Shown: piece after piece, positions 42,625 to 55,643 of the stretch
Numbering within the stretch: the stretch's first letter is position 1
How the letters are laid out: every line of letters starts with the position of its first letter
Source of the DNA: Madurella fahalii
Lineage: Eukaryota > Ascomycota > Sordariomycetes > Sordariales
DNA length: 64,000 nt
Reading direction: 5' to 3'
Assembly: GCA_029876055.1 (NCBI GenBank)
Contig: CM056875.1
Coordinates: forward strand, 5,729,001-5,793,000
Notes under the pieces: model-generated
The model's input: only the letters and a program-made list of their open reading frames with translations
Databases searched by the model: none
Told to the model about the DNA's origin: nothing
Translations under genes and position numbers: made by a program

Positions 42625-45600
42625 GGCGAGGAAGTTGGTGGTGACGACCGGCGGCTAAAGTAGGGTTTCGGCACCTTCGCTTCTGCAGAGGCCGGCTTCC
42701 ACGTTTTCCACCACCGTTGTAAGGGAGAGGGAGTGAATGCTATCCAAGACACGGTCTGGCCAGCAATGGACAGCAGCTGACTGGTGTGGGTAAATGGGCG
42801 TTAATATGGAAAGACTCGGGGCCCATAGCACACGATGTGCGGGGAGAGAGACAGTGGGACCTTTGGGAACAGGGAAAGGGGAAACAAGAGCAGACGACAA
42901 CACAAGGGTGAGGCCGTTGGATTGTGGGCAGAGGGGCTTGTTTTAATCAAAAGGCAGTTTTTCCACTAAGACAAGCACACAGAGAGGCCCCATGCCCAGC
43001 AAGAAGAACCCCCCTAACCACGGCAAGGTACACTGGGGTACATTGCCAGAGTACCCTCCAAAGTGCGAATCGGCCGGGGGCCGGGGGCCGTGGAGTGGTG
43101 CAACGGCTAACGAACTGGGGCGGCGAAGACACAGGTGACGGGGGGGGGGAGGGTGCACAGGGGGAGGAGGGTCGTCGAGTTCCACACCCCATTCATCGAC
43201 AAAAACCCTGGCCACTAACTCGACTGGGGGGGCGCGACTGGCGGACGGCGCCAGGGTGGGACGGGAGGTTCGGAAAAAAATGACGGATTGGATCGAAGAA
43301 GCGGCAGCTGCAGCAGCCGGCAGGGAATACCACAAAGCATCCCGTAGACTGGTAAGCGGACGGTTACTTCACAGCGATGCCGTCTTTTCCTGCACCTGGC
43401 ACCAAGCAAAGAGACATCTCGGGCTGAGGGAAATTGGGAAATTCGAAGGAGTGACCTGGGACCCGGACGGGCTCAAGACTGCCGGCCAGGCCGCTGGACG
43501 GAGTTTGCCAGGGAGGGTGCATGCACATGGGTAGTGCGGCAGCGCCATCGGGCAAACCGTGGACGTGATGTGCTCTTCCTGCCACGGCCACCGACGACCT
43601 CATCAAATCCGTCAACGAAACGGCCGAGTCCGGCGGCGACAAATTCACGGTTCGCCGAAAGAGATAATTACATAGTGCACTAGGATGGCCTGGGGCAAGG
43701 GCTTCCTTGCAAAACAGGATGGTCCGCCCCGGCTCAGGGTCCTGTGCCGCTGATTGCAGGAACAGCAGCGGTTTGCACAGTGGATTCTCATCAGCGACCT
43801 TGACAAGTGAACGAGCAGGGGCCGCCTTAGGCAGTCGCGAATGCGAGTGGGAGAATGCAGGTGGCAGCCTCGACCTCACGCATGGAAACTGGGGAAGCCG
43901 CGACGGCACAGCTGATTGGATCATCTTCTCGGCGAGGTTGGGCAAGTAAGAGGCTCCACACTTGCGATCAGCGGGGAGCTGTCACTCGTGGCCCCCATCC
44001 CAGGCTCGCATGCCCAGGGCTTTACACTTCACCTCAGTCAAGACGGGCCTCTTCCCCCCTCGCTGTTATCCGGAGCGATCCGAGCCAAACACCTTCATCT
44101 TTGGCCATACTCGCGCGGTCGCAACAAACTACTATGATAATGTGCTTTTTGGCAACGCCCTGGTCGGAACGAGCAGTTGGCGTCATCACGGCCAAGCAGC
44201 CGAATCCGTTTCCCTTTATTCCCAGCCGCTGTTTCGGCACGCTTTAGCGCTCAAATCTGAGTTGCGAAGTGGGTTCTCTATCCCTGGGTCAACGTTACCA
44301 GTCGGCGACCAGAACGCCGCGACCAGGAGAATTTCGGCGTGGTCATTAGCGTTTCGACGCCATTGCGCACGTGTGTCAACCCTCCTGGTGTGGTACTGTA
44401 TGCATCCGAGCTCGCCGCCATGGCCAGAGTCTCGTTAGACCGAAGCAATATAAGATTGATAGCAGGGTCAGCCTCGTCCCAGCCAGTTGGGCACTTGATG
44501 ACAGTTGGGGCATGCCCATGTGAGACATCCTTCCGAATGTCTGGTGTTATTTCTGTCTTCACTGTTCGGACGCGGGCAGAGACGCAGGTGAAGCGATGCC
44601 ACAGAAGCCGCTGCAAGAGTGGGGGTTCTCGATTACACACTGCTTATGTTGCGTTAGGTTTCTTAGTCGCCCAGATGGTGGCAGCATTTAATCTATTCGG
44701 CCACTGGTTATCTTGGTCGCCGGGTCAGAGAGCCACTGAGGGCATGCAGGAGCGACGTTAGTGAGCAGCAAGCGAGCAAGCACAGCCAACCCTAACAGCC
44801 TGATGACTGCCTCGTGAGGCCCTGTGGGAGGGGAGTTCATTTTTCATGCTGCTCGCCATTACCCACCTCGCTCACCACACACTCTCCCCCTTCCCAGCCA
44901 TCCGCGAATGCACGCAAGGACGTTGGCCCCCATAATGCGAGCGAGAAACGACAAAAATAGCCCGATAAGAAAGCATCCATTGAAGGCTAGGGTAGGCAGG
45001 AGGCCATCGGCTTGTTGGCTGGGTGCCGTTGTGATCCGGAGATGGTGTCTCTAGAGCTGCATGGCGCCGATCACGACCAACAAAAATCAAGAAGCCCTAA
45101 GAAGGGACTAATCCGCGCCCACTTGCGCAAATGCACCTTGGCCATCGTGGCCGACAACGCAGACCAATCAGCCACCACCAAAGGCTTCTGCGAAGGCTTC
45201 CACCGGTCTTCTACACGGAAGGGCTGAGGAGGCTGCTGATCAGGCTCCCTGTCGGCTTAATCCGAACCGAGCACAAGCTGAAGTTGTCCATAAGGACCCG
45301 AGATACAAGATTTGCGACAAGAGCCTGGCTTCTGCTGTACGATGCATCAGCCCGATACGAGGTGCCCTCCCGCCGAAAATCCGGAGCATACCGATGCCGA
45401 CGTCTTTGGACTCCGGGTCCCGCAAGAAGGACGCGGGTAACACGGACCAGACGAGCAAGGTGTCCTGAAAAGCCATCATGCACGACATTGCAGGGATCTT
45501 CACTTGCGATCGCGTTTGCGGTGCTTGCACTGATTTTCGTACCTTCGACATCTACACCACAGGCCATTGCAAAGGGGGTTCTGGCGGATGAGCAATTGAC

Positions 45601-48600
45601 TGGATGCCGATTCCGACTGCGACTGCAGCTCATCATGCGGGTGCCGTGTGTTCGTACCAATGTGTACCGTCAGCGCCTCCGGGTAACTCTGCCGCCACAT
45701 CTATCCCGCAGGCGCATTCCTTGATTCGCCGCGCGCCAAGGATCGCCGCAATCCGCCGCTGACGAGGGGAACAACGCTTTCTCACTGCCAGCGAAGAGGG
45801 GGTACCTCATCACTCCCTTACGTCTGCCAATAGTTGGACATTCTGAGCGAGGGGCACTTTCTGTTACTACGTTATGAATCACTAGCATCCTGTCCAAGAC
45901 CATCCCCTTGAGTACCTTAGTAAAAACCGAAGGAATACAGAAGGAGAGGGGGGAGATGTGCCCATATTTTACTAAGGAAATATGAGGCAATGTCCTTCAC
46001 TTGGGTCTTTGCCGCTGTGAGATATTGGTGTTGACCCCGCGATAACCAGCAGGTCAAGTTTAGCACTACCAGAACCTCGAATGCCCGACTTCACGTCCAT
46101 GTCTTTTTTTTATTGCCGCACATCCTACACATATCCACAAAAAGAGCATTCGGCAATCTCACTCCCCCCATCAGATACGCTCTTCCAAAGTCGTTAGTAA
46201 AGTCTCCTCGTCGAAAAGTTGTAGGAACACAACTCCCGAGACAAGCTTCGGATCCCGAGGCCAACAGGGATCGCAGAGTGCCGTGGACCGTGGGGCATGC
46301 CCCAACTTCCTCGGTAAGTCGTTGAGGAGCCTCCCGTCCTTAATCAAACGAATCGTATTTGCTTGAGGGGTCCGGAAACAACGTCGTCCGACACTCGCTC
46401 TTATTCGTACACTACATCACTTGGCTTTCGGAGAAACATCCCTTGTGGGCTGGAGGTCAAACTGCGAAAGTCTGGTACAGGCAATTGGGATGAACGAGCC
46501 ACGTAACTTACTGTACTGTTTTGTACACTACAGCGGCCGCTAGAAGGATCGGAAAGTCGCGTCGAAGCTTTCTCAATTTGCGCCCCACCACATCCGAGGC
46601 GCCAACTCTGATCGCACAACAAACCTGCAAATTTGCCAATGCGGTCGTTTGCCCAGTCGCGTGTCAAACGGCGCCAATTCTCAAGCTACGCGCTAGCACC
46701 CCCCGCCCTCCCCACAGCCCGAAAGAAAAAAAGCATGGTTTATCCTCAGGCGAGTCGTCTATCACTCGGCACGTGTTCACGATGGGATAGGGAGAATAAG
46801 GACTTTTCAGCTGCGGCATCGGCGGCGGCGCCCTGAGGGACAGGCGACGAATCATGGCCGATACCTGGTTGCGCCCTCGAGCCCCCTGCTGGCTGATCGG
46901 CCTTTCACCTCCAGTCTGCCGGCAAATCATCTTGGTCTCTCTTGGGTCGCGCTCGACGGATTTCTAGTGCACCACAGCCCACAGAGAGAGGGCCACTGAC
47001 CGCTACTGCTTTGCACTTTTTCCCCTCATTTTTGGGCCTTTAGGGCCTATGCCCCTTTGGGCAGTGACCGAGGAACGGATGCACGTCTCATTGGCTGGTC
47101 GCAACACCCGAGTGCGCGGTCCCTTGAACAGACCAGTGGACGCCGGGAACGCGGATGCAGGGCCAAGAGATGTGGCTGAAGAAAACGGCCCTTCTCTGAA
47201 TGCCCCCTTGCGGCACTGCAGCTTGGCTCCCGCTTGGCGAGGCTTTCGAGACTTGGCTCTGAAGACGACTTGTGAGCCTCGGTCCGCGCTCTGGCCTCAA
47301 CCCATCAGCGCCGGCCCCGCGCTGGCTCAGCTGAAGGAAGAACACGCGACGCCCGCAACGCCTTATCAGACCCTCTTATAAGGGATAATTTGCCCGACAC
47401 GGACATTACGAAGCGCTGAAAGTATTCACCGACTGCCTGTTGCTTTGCCACAGGTCCTCGGGGGATTTGCGCAGATGGCGCGGGAACCAGACTCGGCCAC
47501 GGATGGACCGCGCGGGAGCACTGCAGGCTGCAGTCCGAGTGCTTGCGCCATCAACCATCAAGCCGCGGTCTGCGAGCCAGCTTTCAGAAAGCATTCCGAC
47601 TTAATTGTCCCTTCGCGCGGAGAGTCTTCGAGGCCCTCCTGGAGGAAGTCCCACGGGATCCCCCGTCAACCAAGTAATTGTCAGGGGGCGCCCTCTTAAT
47701 GGATTCCCGTGGCTCCCCAATCGCTAACATATTATCCTCTCCTCCCAATGGGAGTTTGTTGTTGAAGCGGCTCTCTCCGGGGCGTACCATTTGGTCCATG
47801 GGATGGATGGAACGTTGCAATCTGTAGCCACCTTACCGCCTCCGGCTAGGTCCCGATTGCTCTCTGATCGGACGCACGGTCCTTCAAGCCCCCCCGCAGC
47901 TTGGCTTGTTCCTGCTAACCGTTTTTGTCACCGACTGACAACCGCCAAAGCCACGGCGCTGTGGACGACACTGTGACACTGTCACACCGCGCGTTCAGGC
48001 CCTTGGTCGTTGTATCGAGTTGTATCCCTCGTGATGGCCCCTCTGTGCACGGCGTCAAATACTTCCCGTCGCCCATGTCATTCGCAGGATGGCAGTGGGC
48101 TGCGCAGCCGCTGTCTGTCAGCCCGCCCTACGGGGATACCTCATACAGTATGCGAGTTGCAAAGATGCTGGGAACTGACCGTGTCGTCCAACGGCCAAAG
48201 AAACTTTGTGCCGCACAGCCGTTTGTTTCCCCTTTTCGTAACATCATCCGCTTGGCCCTGAAGTCAAGTTCTGCGATTGCCCGAAGGAAAACTGTCGATC
48301 TTTCGCCACGAAGAGGTCTATCCCTGGCCCGTGGGAGGGACGCGGATATACACGGGGCAGCTTTCCGGCACCCCGGAACCAATTTCCTCGAACGGCCGTC
48401 TCGACTCTCGAGGCCATGATTGCGCCGGGGCGGGAGCCTGTCCGTCCCCGGACCCCCCGGCGTCCCGCTTCCCACAGCAACTCACACGGACACGGCACGA
48501 TTCTCAATCAACATACCAAACCAGCCCGAGCCGCGTCGAGTGAGAAGCCTTGGGCCCGGCAGCAGGAATGCCTTCTGCAGCCCAATACCGCATCCCGTAC

Positions 48601-51600
48601 CGGCACTCGACGCAACACAACAGTCGCTCACGACGGCGCCCTCGCGTGACATCGATGCATGCCCCCTTCTCTGCGCTACTGCTGCAGTGAGCGAACCCCC
48701 TTCCTATGAATAGCATCACCGGCGATAAAGGGTAGGCAGCCCTACGGACGGGTACACAGCGTTTTCAATTTAATATGGACCCGTGTCATTTGTCGGGGCT
48801 CTTTACTTTCCCTTGCTCCCAACGGGCGGCCACCCTTTTGCTCGTCATGTCGGTCTGACACATGGTCATCCTCACCAACATGCGAGACACTATATTCACT
48901 TTCGCAGTGTGCGCGTGGACGAGGGCAAATTCCGATGCACAGCCCGCCTCGGTTTGGCCCCTATATTACATTGGCTTATCAATATTGCTATGTGCAGGGC
49001 GGAAAAGAAGCACGCTGCATCTCGAGCTTGCTTGCAACAATCCCTCCTCCCCTCCGTAACCAGGACGAGGGTGTAGGGAAATGAACGGGTGGGAATGGCC
49101 CTTCATTTATTTGTGCCATGGATTGGTATTTCAAGTTACCGCTTTAGGGCGTTAGGTCGGCACGCGTAGCTTAATACTAGCAGTAACTTGGTGGTGATGG
49201 TGGGAAGAAACCACTTGCCTGTTGAGACTTGGACTCCAAATCCCTTCTAGAAGCATCAGAGACGTCTTGGGGTTGGTTGGAACACCACACCCGGTGATGC
49301 ACCAAGTCGCTCGACTCGCTTCCCCTTATTGCTTTAGGTAACATGCCAATACTCACAACCAAACCAAGGGAAACGGCCAAGACAGCCCCTGAGGAATAAG
49401 CACATGTAAATATTGACAACGTGAGCCTGAGTGAGGCTAAGCCACCGTCACTCCTTGTGTAGCCTTCTTCTCTCTGCATGGTGGAAACGGTTACCTTCCT
49501 GAGAGCGATACGACTATGTCCCCGCCATAGACACCTAACTAAGGAAGGGAGGTATTTGCTATTTGAGCTTTGAGCTGCCCAATATTGGCACCTGTTGGCC
49601 TTTGCCGTGCCATGCCAGCAAAACTACTTACTCTGAGCTAGGTGCCAATCGAAGTAGCAATGTCACGGTCGTAGATTTCGAATAGCGAACCATGACAAAA
49701 CGATGACAAGCAAACCTGCCTACCGTCCCTTCCCGAGAGATTGCGTTGGGTGTCTCCTCGCAGCAATACCAGCCACTGCCGTGCCGCGCTGGACCGGTAG
49801 AGAGGGCCGCTGTGGGCCTGCAGTGTCGTCTTGCAATGCTGTACCACCTCGCCTGCCTTTGCTGCGCAAGCGGAGATCGGCTCCCATTGCATTACAGTGC
49901 CCCCCGCATGCGTGATCCGTCCTTCAATGCCCTTTTTTCTTTCCCTTCTGGCGGCCTGAGCTAGCTCTTGTCTTTTGTTCAGTCTGTCCGGGCTTGGGAA
50001 TGAGAGCGAGGGTGACCGGCGAGCCTGTACCCGCTACACCATTTGACCCCCACCACCTCTTTTATTGTTCTTCCCCTTTATTACTTCCAGGATTCTTAAG
50101 TGTCCTCGCATAATCTGACCCTGTCCGTAACTTCGTAAACTACTTCTGCCAAGGAAGCTGCCCTGTTAGGCAGAGCCAAGGCGTTGCATCTGGAAGGGGA
50201 GAGGGGATAGTGGCCCGGTGGCTCATGTTGTACGGGATGCTTAAACAAGGCATGGCCCTGGTATCACGGATAGGCTCTGTATGGGAGATTGTGAGTGAGT
50301 GGGTGGCTTTTGTTATCGGTTGGCTCGCGCTTTACGGGCTTTCCTTCAAGTTGGAAAGCAGTTCTTTTGGTCTGAAGGAGAGACATCTGAGCACTTGCAT
50401 TGAGCTAGCAGGATGCAAGGGAGGGAGGTAATTGCTACCGAGAACGGATCGGAGTGATGAAAGTACTAGGTAGCACTAGTTCCCGTGATTCTATCAGTGG
50501 GCTGCTAAGCTCCCAAGCCTGACGTTCTCCTCGGGACTGGCAGTGCTTGTTACATTGATTGAGCTCGCATATTGTAACATAACCTCGAAGATGCTGTTAA
50601 TCCTCCAATATTGCTTGGTTGCTGCGCAGGAAAGGCGTGACACTAGCATTCCTGGTCGGCGCTTGCGATTCGGCCTAGAGTGATAGGTGCCAACCGAATG
50701 CCACTATTGCAAAGGCTATATAGCAATTACCTGCACCGAAATGCATTGCAAGAGAATTCTCCTCGCCAACTCTACCTATCAATGTGTATCGTGTCTGAAG
50801 AAAACAAGGCGGTGGTGGCAGGCACAGATTGTCCTTTATCTAGCAGGCCATATAATCTGCTAGCTGAGTAGGTAACGGCTCTCAGACCACTCTGAGCTTC
50901 CCCGTATCCTGGGCATTGACGAATTCTGGTCTGGAGCATTCTGTCTCACCCACCAAGGGCTATCTCGGATCCCTGCCTGGGAATACGGAAAACACTGTCA
51001 GATACATCGGAAGAGCACAATTGTCAATACGTGGATGCATACCATGTAGACGGTAACAATTAGTAGACTTGAGGCCTGCTCAAGGGTAATAGCTCCGCGA
51101 CACAGCCCTGCGTTTTGTATGACAACACAAATAGCACACATTCTGTTGCCGGTAAAAGAATGAGCAAAAGAAGGATTAGGGGAGAATGCTGATCGTAAGC
51201 ATCAGTGGGATTGTCCCGTCAGCAGTCAGAAGAGAGTTTCATTCCAGCGATGTAAAAGCAGTAGACTCAGATAAGCGGTGCTAGAAATATTCACAGCCAC
51301 AGAAAAAGAACAAAGAGCTCGCTGTTGGACTCCTCGTCGGGTCTATTGCAAGGGAGACAAGTACTAGTAGCCATGAAAACCCTGCCACCACAAGGATTTT
51401 CTCCGAACGGTCAGATTTGGCGGAATAAAACTAGCGAAGCAGACATGAGTCAAATTCGAACGTCTTAACCCGTGGTTTGAGGGGTAACAAGGGCTTATGC
51501 CTCGACACCGTGGCCATCAGGCCATGCCGAGGTGGTTCCAGCCAGGGTGAGTGCTTATTGAAAACATGTTTATATTCGCCGCGTGGCTGACAAGGTAAGT

Positions 51601-52412
51601 AGAAAAGGGCACCGGGCCACTGGGCAACCATCAAATGAGAACTATTACCTGAGATGCCACAAAGAGGAATCGAATCGGGAGTCCGTTTACACGAGCTTGA
51701 GCTGGCCGTGTTGGGTTGGTTGAAGCTTTCTCTTGCACCGGTAGTTCTCTCGCGTCGTTGACGAGGCAATACTCACCTCTCACCCCCAAGGAAACGGCTG
51801 TTCTTCTGATCGGCAGGTGCTGGATATCTTTCGCAGCCGCCAGCGAACGTTCGGTTTACCCCGAGCACAACTTACACAACGGTGTCAACAAAAAGGGCAG
51901 TATTGCCGTGCACAAATCGCTTCGTTGCCGAAACATTCTTGGGATTTATAAAATTTCAGGTATGGCGGGGGATATTTCAACGGTTTTTGATATGGGCTAC
52001 TTCTGCTGGATCAGGTAGATAGCTAAGTAGGCAAGGAAGGGTATGTATGTGGCGTGATACCTTGCGCTTATGCCCAGCGTTGGCAGCCGCCCTATCAACG
52101 ACGCTCAGGTTGGAATTATTCCGAAAATACTACCAACGTATGCATATAAATATAAAGGCGTGGGTGGTTTTATGATCAAAAGTCCGTTGACTTCAGAGAT
52201 ATTTGACTATCCACTGACTTCGGGGTCAGATCTCATGAGAAATAATAATCTTACTACTCAGTCGATTTCCGTTTACGGGTTCCGCATCCTGTCCATCGTA
52301 CCTATTAAACCATCATATCTTCGATCTTGCTATCTCGGCTTCTTCCACCCCGTCAAAGCTCTACTCCAACGAAGTCATAGAATCCCTCCTGCGACGACAC
52401 ACCGACATACTC
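42625..52412. other. Very long gene-free region upstream of the Zn2Cys6 regulator
   Basis: About 9.8 kb with normal, not AT-rich, composition. Many short frames on both strands, none with a domain, a convincing splice-joined protein or sustained coding character. It includes a G9 run (43141-43149) and pyrimidine-rich stretches. The part near 42625-43400 is the promoter and probable 5' UTR of the regulator. The rest could be an extended regulatory region, contain non-coding transcripts, or be decayed sequence. No tRNA, 5S rRNA, terminal repeats or transposase motifs were found by eye. Confidence 0.55.
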
Positions 52413-52976
52413 TCACTTCTTCAACTCGTCCAGAATCACTCCCTCCAACGACGCCGGATTGGTCACCGTCGACCACCTGCCCTTAACCTGCCCATCCTTG
52501 CCAACCAGAAACTTTTCAAAATTCCAGCTGACCCGCTCCGCCAGGCCCATCCAGCAGCGCTTCTGGGCCTTGAGCCACTGGAATATCGGAGATGCGCCGT
52601 CGCCGTTGACGTCAATCTTCTTCATGATGGGGAAGGTGACGCCGAAATCCCTCTGGCACACCTCCTGGATCTGCTCGTCCGTCCCCGGCTCCTGCCCGCC
52701 AAACTGGTTGCAGGGGAAGCCGAGGATGACAAAGTCGTCGGGATATTTCTCCCGGACAGACTTGTACAAATTCTCGAGGTCCTTGTATTGCCCGGCGAAG
52801 CCGCATTTGGAAGCTGTGTTGACGACCAGCACAACTTTGCCTTGGTAGGTTGAGAGCGGTACTTCGGTGCCCGTTTCTGCAGGGATTGTTAGCATCACGG
52901 CGGATGGGGATGGATGGAGGCGTAATCACGTACTGTCAAGAGCCTTGAAGTCGTAAAAGCTGGTTGCGGAAGCCAT
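52413..52976 (-). CDS. Thiol-dependent glutathione peroxidase (Hyr1/Gpx3-like)
   Basis: Two exons: 52976-52934 and 52876-52413, total 507 nt, 168 residues. The 57-nt intron (GTACGT to CTGCAG) joins DFKALD-KTGTEVPLSTYQGK. Peroxidatic Cys39 sits in NTASKCGF, Gln72 in FPCNQFGGQEPG, and Trp132 in WNFEKFLV: the catalytic triad or tetrad of the family with Cys instead of selenocysteine. A probable resolving Cys88 lies in IQEVCQRDF, as in yeast Gpx3, which uses thioredoxin and senses peroxide. The frame is open upstream to an ATG at 53318. The longer form would add a basic, Ser/Arg-rich N terminus that could act as a mitochondrial presequence. The short start MASATSFYDF matches the usual family start. 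Confidence 0.9.
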
Positions 52977-54153
52977 CGCTGCGAAAGGGCGCTGGGATGC
53001 TGGCAGCTGCTGGTTCACCGGGTTGGGCCTGATATGCCGATGTAAAGCGGTTGAGTGGATATGACACCGATAGGATGACGCAGTTGGTGTTCCTACTGTC
53101 GACGGCGGATGTGTGAGAGAGGTGCGGCGAGCTGACGAGTCAAGACCATGAATAATGGGCGGACCACTGAGAATTCGAAGGGAACTTGGTGCCACAGCAG
53201 AGAAACCGGCAATAAAGACGGAGCCGAGCGTGGATCCCAGACCGTACTTTCCCAAACTGAGTTCACACCAGCCCAGGCAACCCAAACCGGGCCGCCTGGC
53301 CCCCCGGAGAAGTCCCATTGGTGGTTTCCGAGGCTACACTTGACGATGTCAAGCACAATGGGAATCTGAAGCGCGTTTCGGCCTTGATTTCAACAACGGA
53401 GCTCTGTTCTGGGTCCTTTCCGAAATGGTCATTTTGCGGCTCGGAACCCCACAGCCGTCATGCCTGTAGTATATGCTCTACAATGGAACAGGTTACGCAG
53501 ACTCCGGGGGCGGATCAGAATAGGCCCCACGGTTTTTTTTTTTTTTTTTTTTGATGTTGATCACGTCTCCGGGCCCCGGCCATTCCGTTCTTCACTTTCC
53601 ATTCCATCCTGCCACCCGGCGGCCTGGCTCAGTGCGTCATCATACTGACGCTCGGTGTCGGACAGTCACGGCCTGCCAAGAATTATGCAGGGACAATCTG
53701 GTGCCAGCTGCCCGTTTGCAGTCTCTGCTTGGGCAATCCGTGCCATGCAGGAAGCAATCCTTGCAACAGCGGGCTTGCAATCATACGTGGGCTCTAAGCC
53801 TCGCAGATCTCGAAACCGACGATGCGACGGGGCTTCTTCAACTTCTCCCGGCCGCCAGCAAAGACGACCACCCTGGGTTACCCCGCCGTGCGATAAGGTA
53901 CCCCACTAGGGAAGCTTGGACCGCGCTACTACGCATGACGGCATCCCGCCCGGTTGGGACCTTGCGACTGGCAACCACGAAGCTTGCAAGTGGAAGAGCG
54001 CGAGAAGCGTCTGAATCATCCGGACAAGCGCAAAGGCAATTGAGGCGGTCATGATATAGACGTCCCCAGTGCTTTCCAAGGATTTCCCCGGCGGTATAAT
54101 ACATTCCCCTCCTCGCTCAACCTCCGTCCTGTAGCGCAGGCCTAAGCGCAACC
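52977..54153. other. Divergent intergenic region, peroxidase and FAD oxidoreductase genes
   Basis: About 1.2 kb; the first 340 nt are open in frame with the peroxidase gene. A T20 run at 53533-53552. No separate gene supported. Confidence 0.5.
53533..53552 (+). repeat. Homopolymer (T)20
   Basis: Uninterrupted T run in the intergenic region. Confidence 0.9.
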
Positions 54154-55643
54154 ATGGATGCCGAAGCAAGGAGGAACATTGTAATCGTCGGTATGTTGAC
54201 TTTCTGCCCCTGGAAACCCTTGCCAAGAATATGGGAGCTTACGGCGGTATACCCTCCAGGTGGCGGCATCATCGGATGCACCACAGCCTACTACCTCACA
54301 CGCCACCCCAAGTTCAACCCCGCCCTGCACACCATCACCCTCCTCGAGGCCACCTCCCTTGCCTCTGGAGCGTCTGGCAAAGCGGGGGGTCTGCTGGCCT
54401 TATGGGCTTATCCGACGTGTCTCGTACCTCTATCATATCGCCTCCATAAGGAGCTCGCCGCCGAGCACAATGGCGCGGAGCGTTGGGGGTACCGCCGCTT
54501 GGGATGTGGTAGTCTTGGCGCGGTAGTCAGGGCGGGCGACATCAAAGCCGTGACACAAAAGACGGCGACGCCGCCGCGGGAAAAGGACGATGGGGCCAAC
54601 GGCCATCTCCCCATCCATAGCATCGCCAAGGACGAAGAAACAGACAAGGACTGGGAGAAGCTCCCCAAACAAGACACCAAGGCCGCCAGGTTACTCAAAG
54701 ATTCCCCTTTACCCCCAGATCTGGACTGGATAGACGGCAGTCTAATCCAGCACTACGAGGAAATGGGTACACCGGGAGCCACCGAGACCGCCCAAGTGCA
54801 CCCATTCCAATTCACCACCGCCATGGCCGACCTCGCGCGGGAAAAAGGCGTTGATATCCGGTTACGGGCTAGAGTAACCAAGATCAACGACACCAAGGTC
54901 GACGGCGTCCAAAGTGTCGAGTACGAAGACCGTGAGACGGGGGAAATCCGCTGGATAGACTCTGTCACCGACGTCGTGGTCGCGGCCGGCCCCTGGACGG
55001 GCAAAATCATCCCCCGGACGCGCATCGAGGGCCTGCGCGCCCACAGTGTCGTCTTTGAGGCAGACGTCTCCCCTTATGCAGTGTTCACCGATATCCAGCT
55101 ACCGACTGACTACGTCCCGAACCACCGCGCCAACAAAGGCCAGAGGCGAAGACACAAGGGGAATGTCGACCCGGAGATATATGCCCGCCCTAACAGGGAA
55201 GTTTATGCATGCGGTATGTTTATTCCTAACCCCCCGAAACTCCTTTCCCCCTACTGACAATACGGGGGTGGTACCAAGGCGAACCCGACACCTCCACCCC
55301 GCTCCCAACCACCTCGGACCTGGTCCAAACCGACCTCTCGCAATGTGACGACCTAATAGCCTACATCAGCACCATCTCCCCGCAGCTTGCCGCAGCGCCC
55401 ATTAAGGCGAAACAAGCATGCTACCTCCCGCGCCACATGCGCTTTGGAGAGGAGCGCGGCCCCCTGATCGGGCCGACGACGGTCAAGGGGCTGTGGGTTG
55501 CGGCCGGGCATACCTGCTGGGGGATTCAGAACGGGCCGGGAACCGGGTACCTGATGGCGGGTATGATTTTTGATGGGATAGATGCTCCCGGGGTGGAGAA
55601 GGACGGTGTGGGGAAGTTGGATCCAAGACGGTTCAAGGTTTAG
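54154..55643 (+). CDS. FAD-dependent oxidoreductase, Tda3-like (DAO family)
   Basis: Three exons: 54154-54190, 54260-55213, 55279-55643, total 1356 nt, 451 residues. Joins give NIVIV-GGGIIGCTTAYYL and VYACG-EPDTSTP. The dinucleotide-binding motif GGGIIG lies at about 13-18, followed by the acidic end of the second strand (LLEATSLASGASGKAGG). A DAO-type central part contains VVVAAGPWTGKIIP, and the FAD-contacting end is GHTCWGIQNGPGTGYLMAG. This matches the fungal group of yeast Tda3 and fission yeast SPAC1F5.03c, linked to late endosome to Golgi transport. Substrate unknown. The Asp-rich insert around SIAKDEETDKDWEKLP is variable. The splice-split glycine codons make the gene look truncated if read unspliced. 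Confidence 0.87.

Noticed and set aside
45131..45724. 197-codon plus-strand frame in the long gene-free region
   Set aside because: Arg/Leu-rich composition, overlapping a comparable minus-strand frame, no motif.
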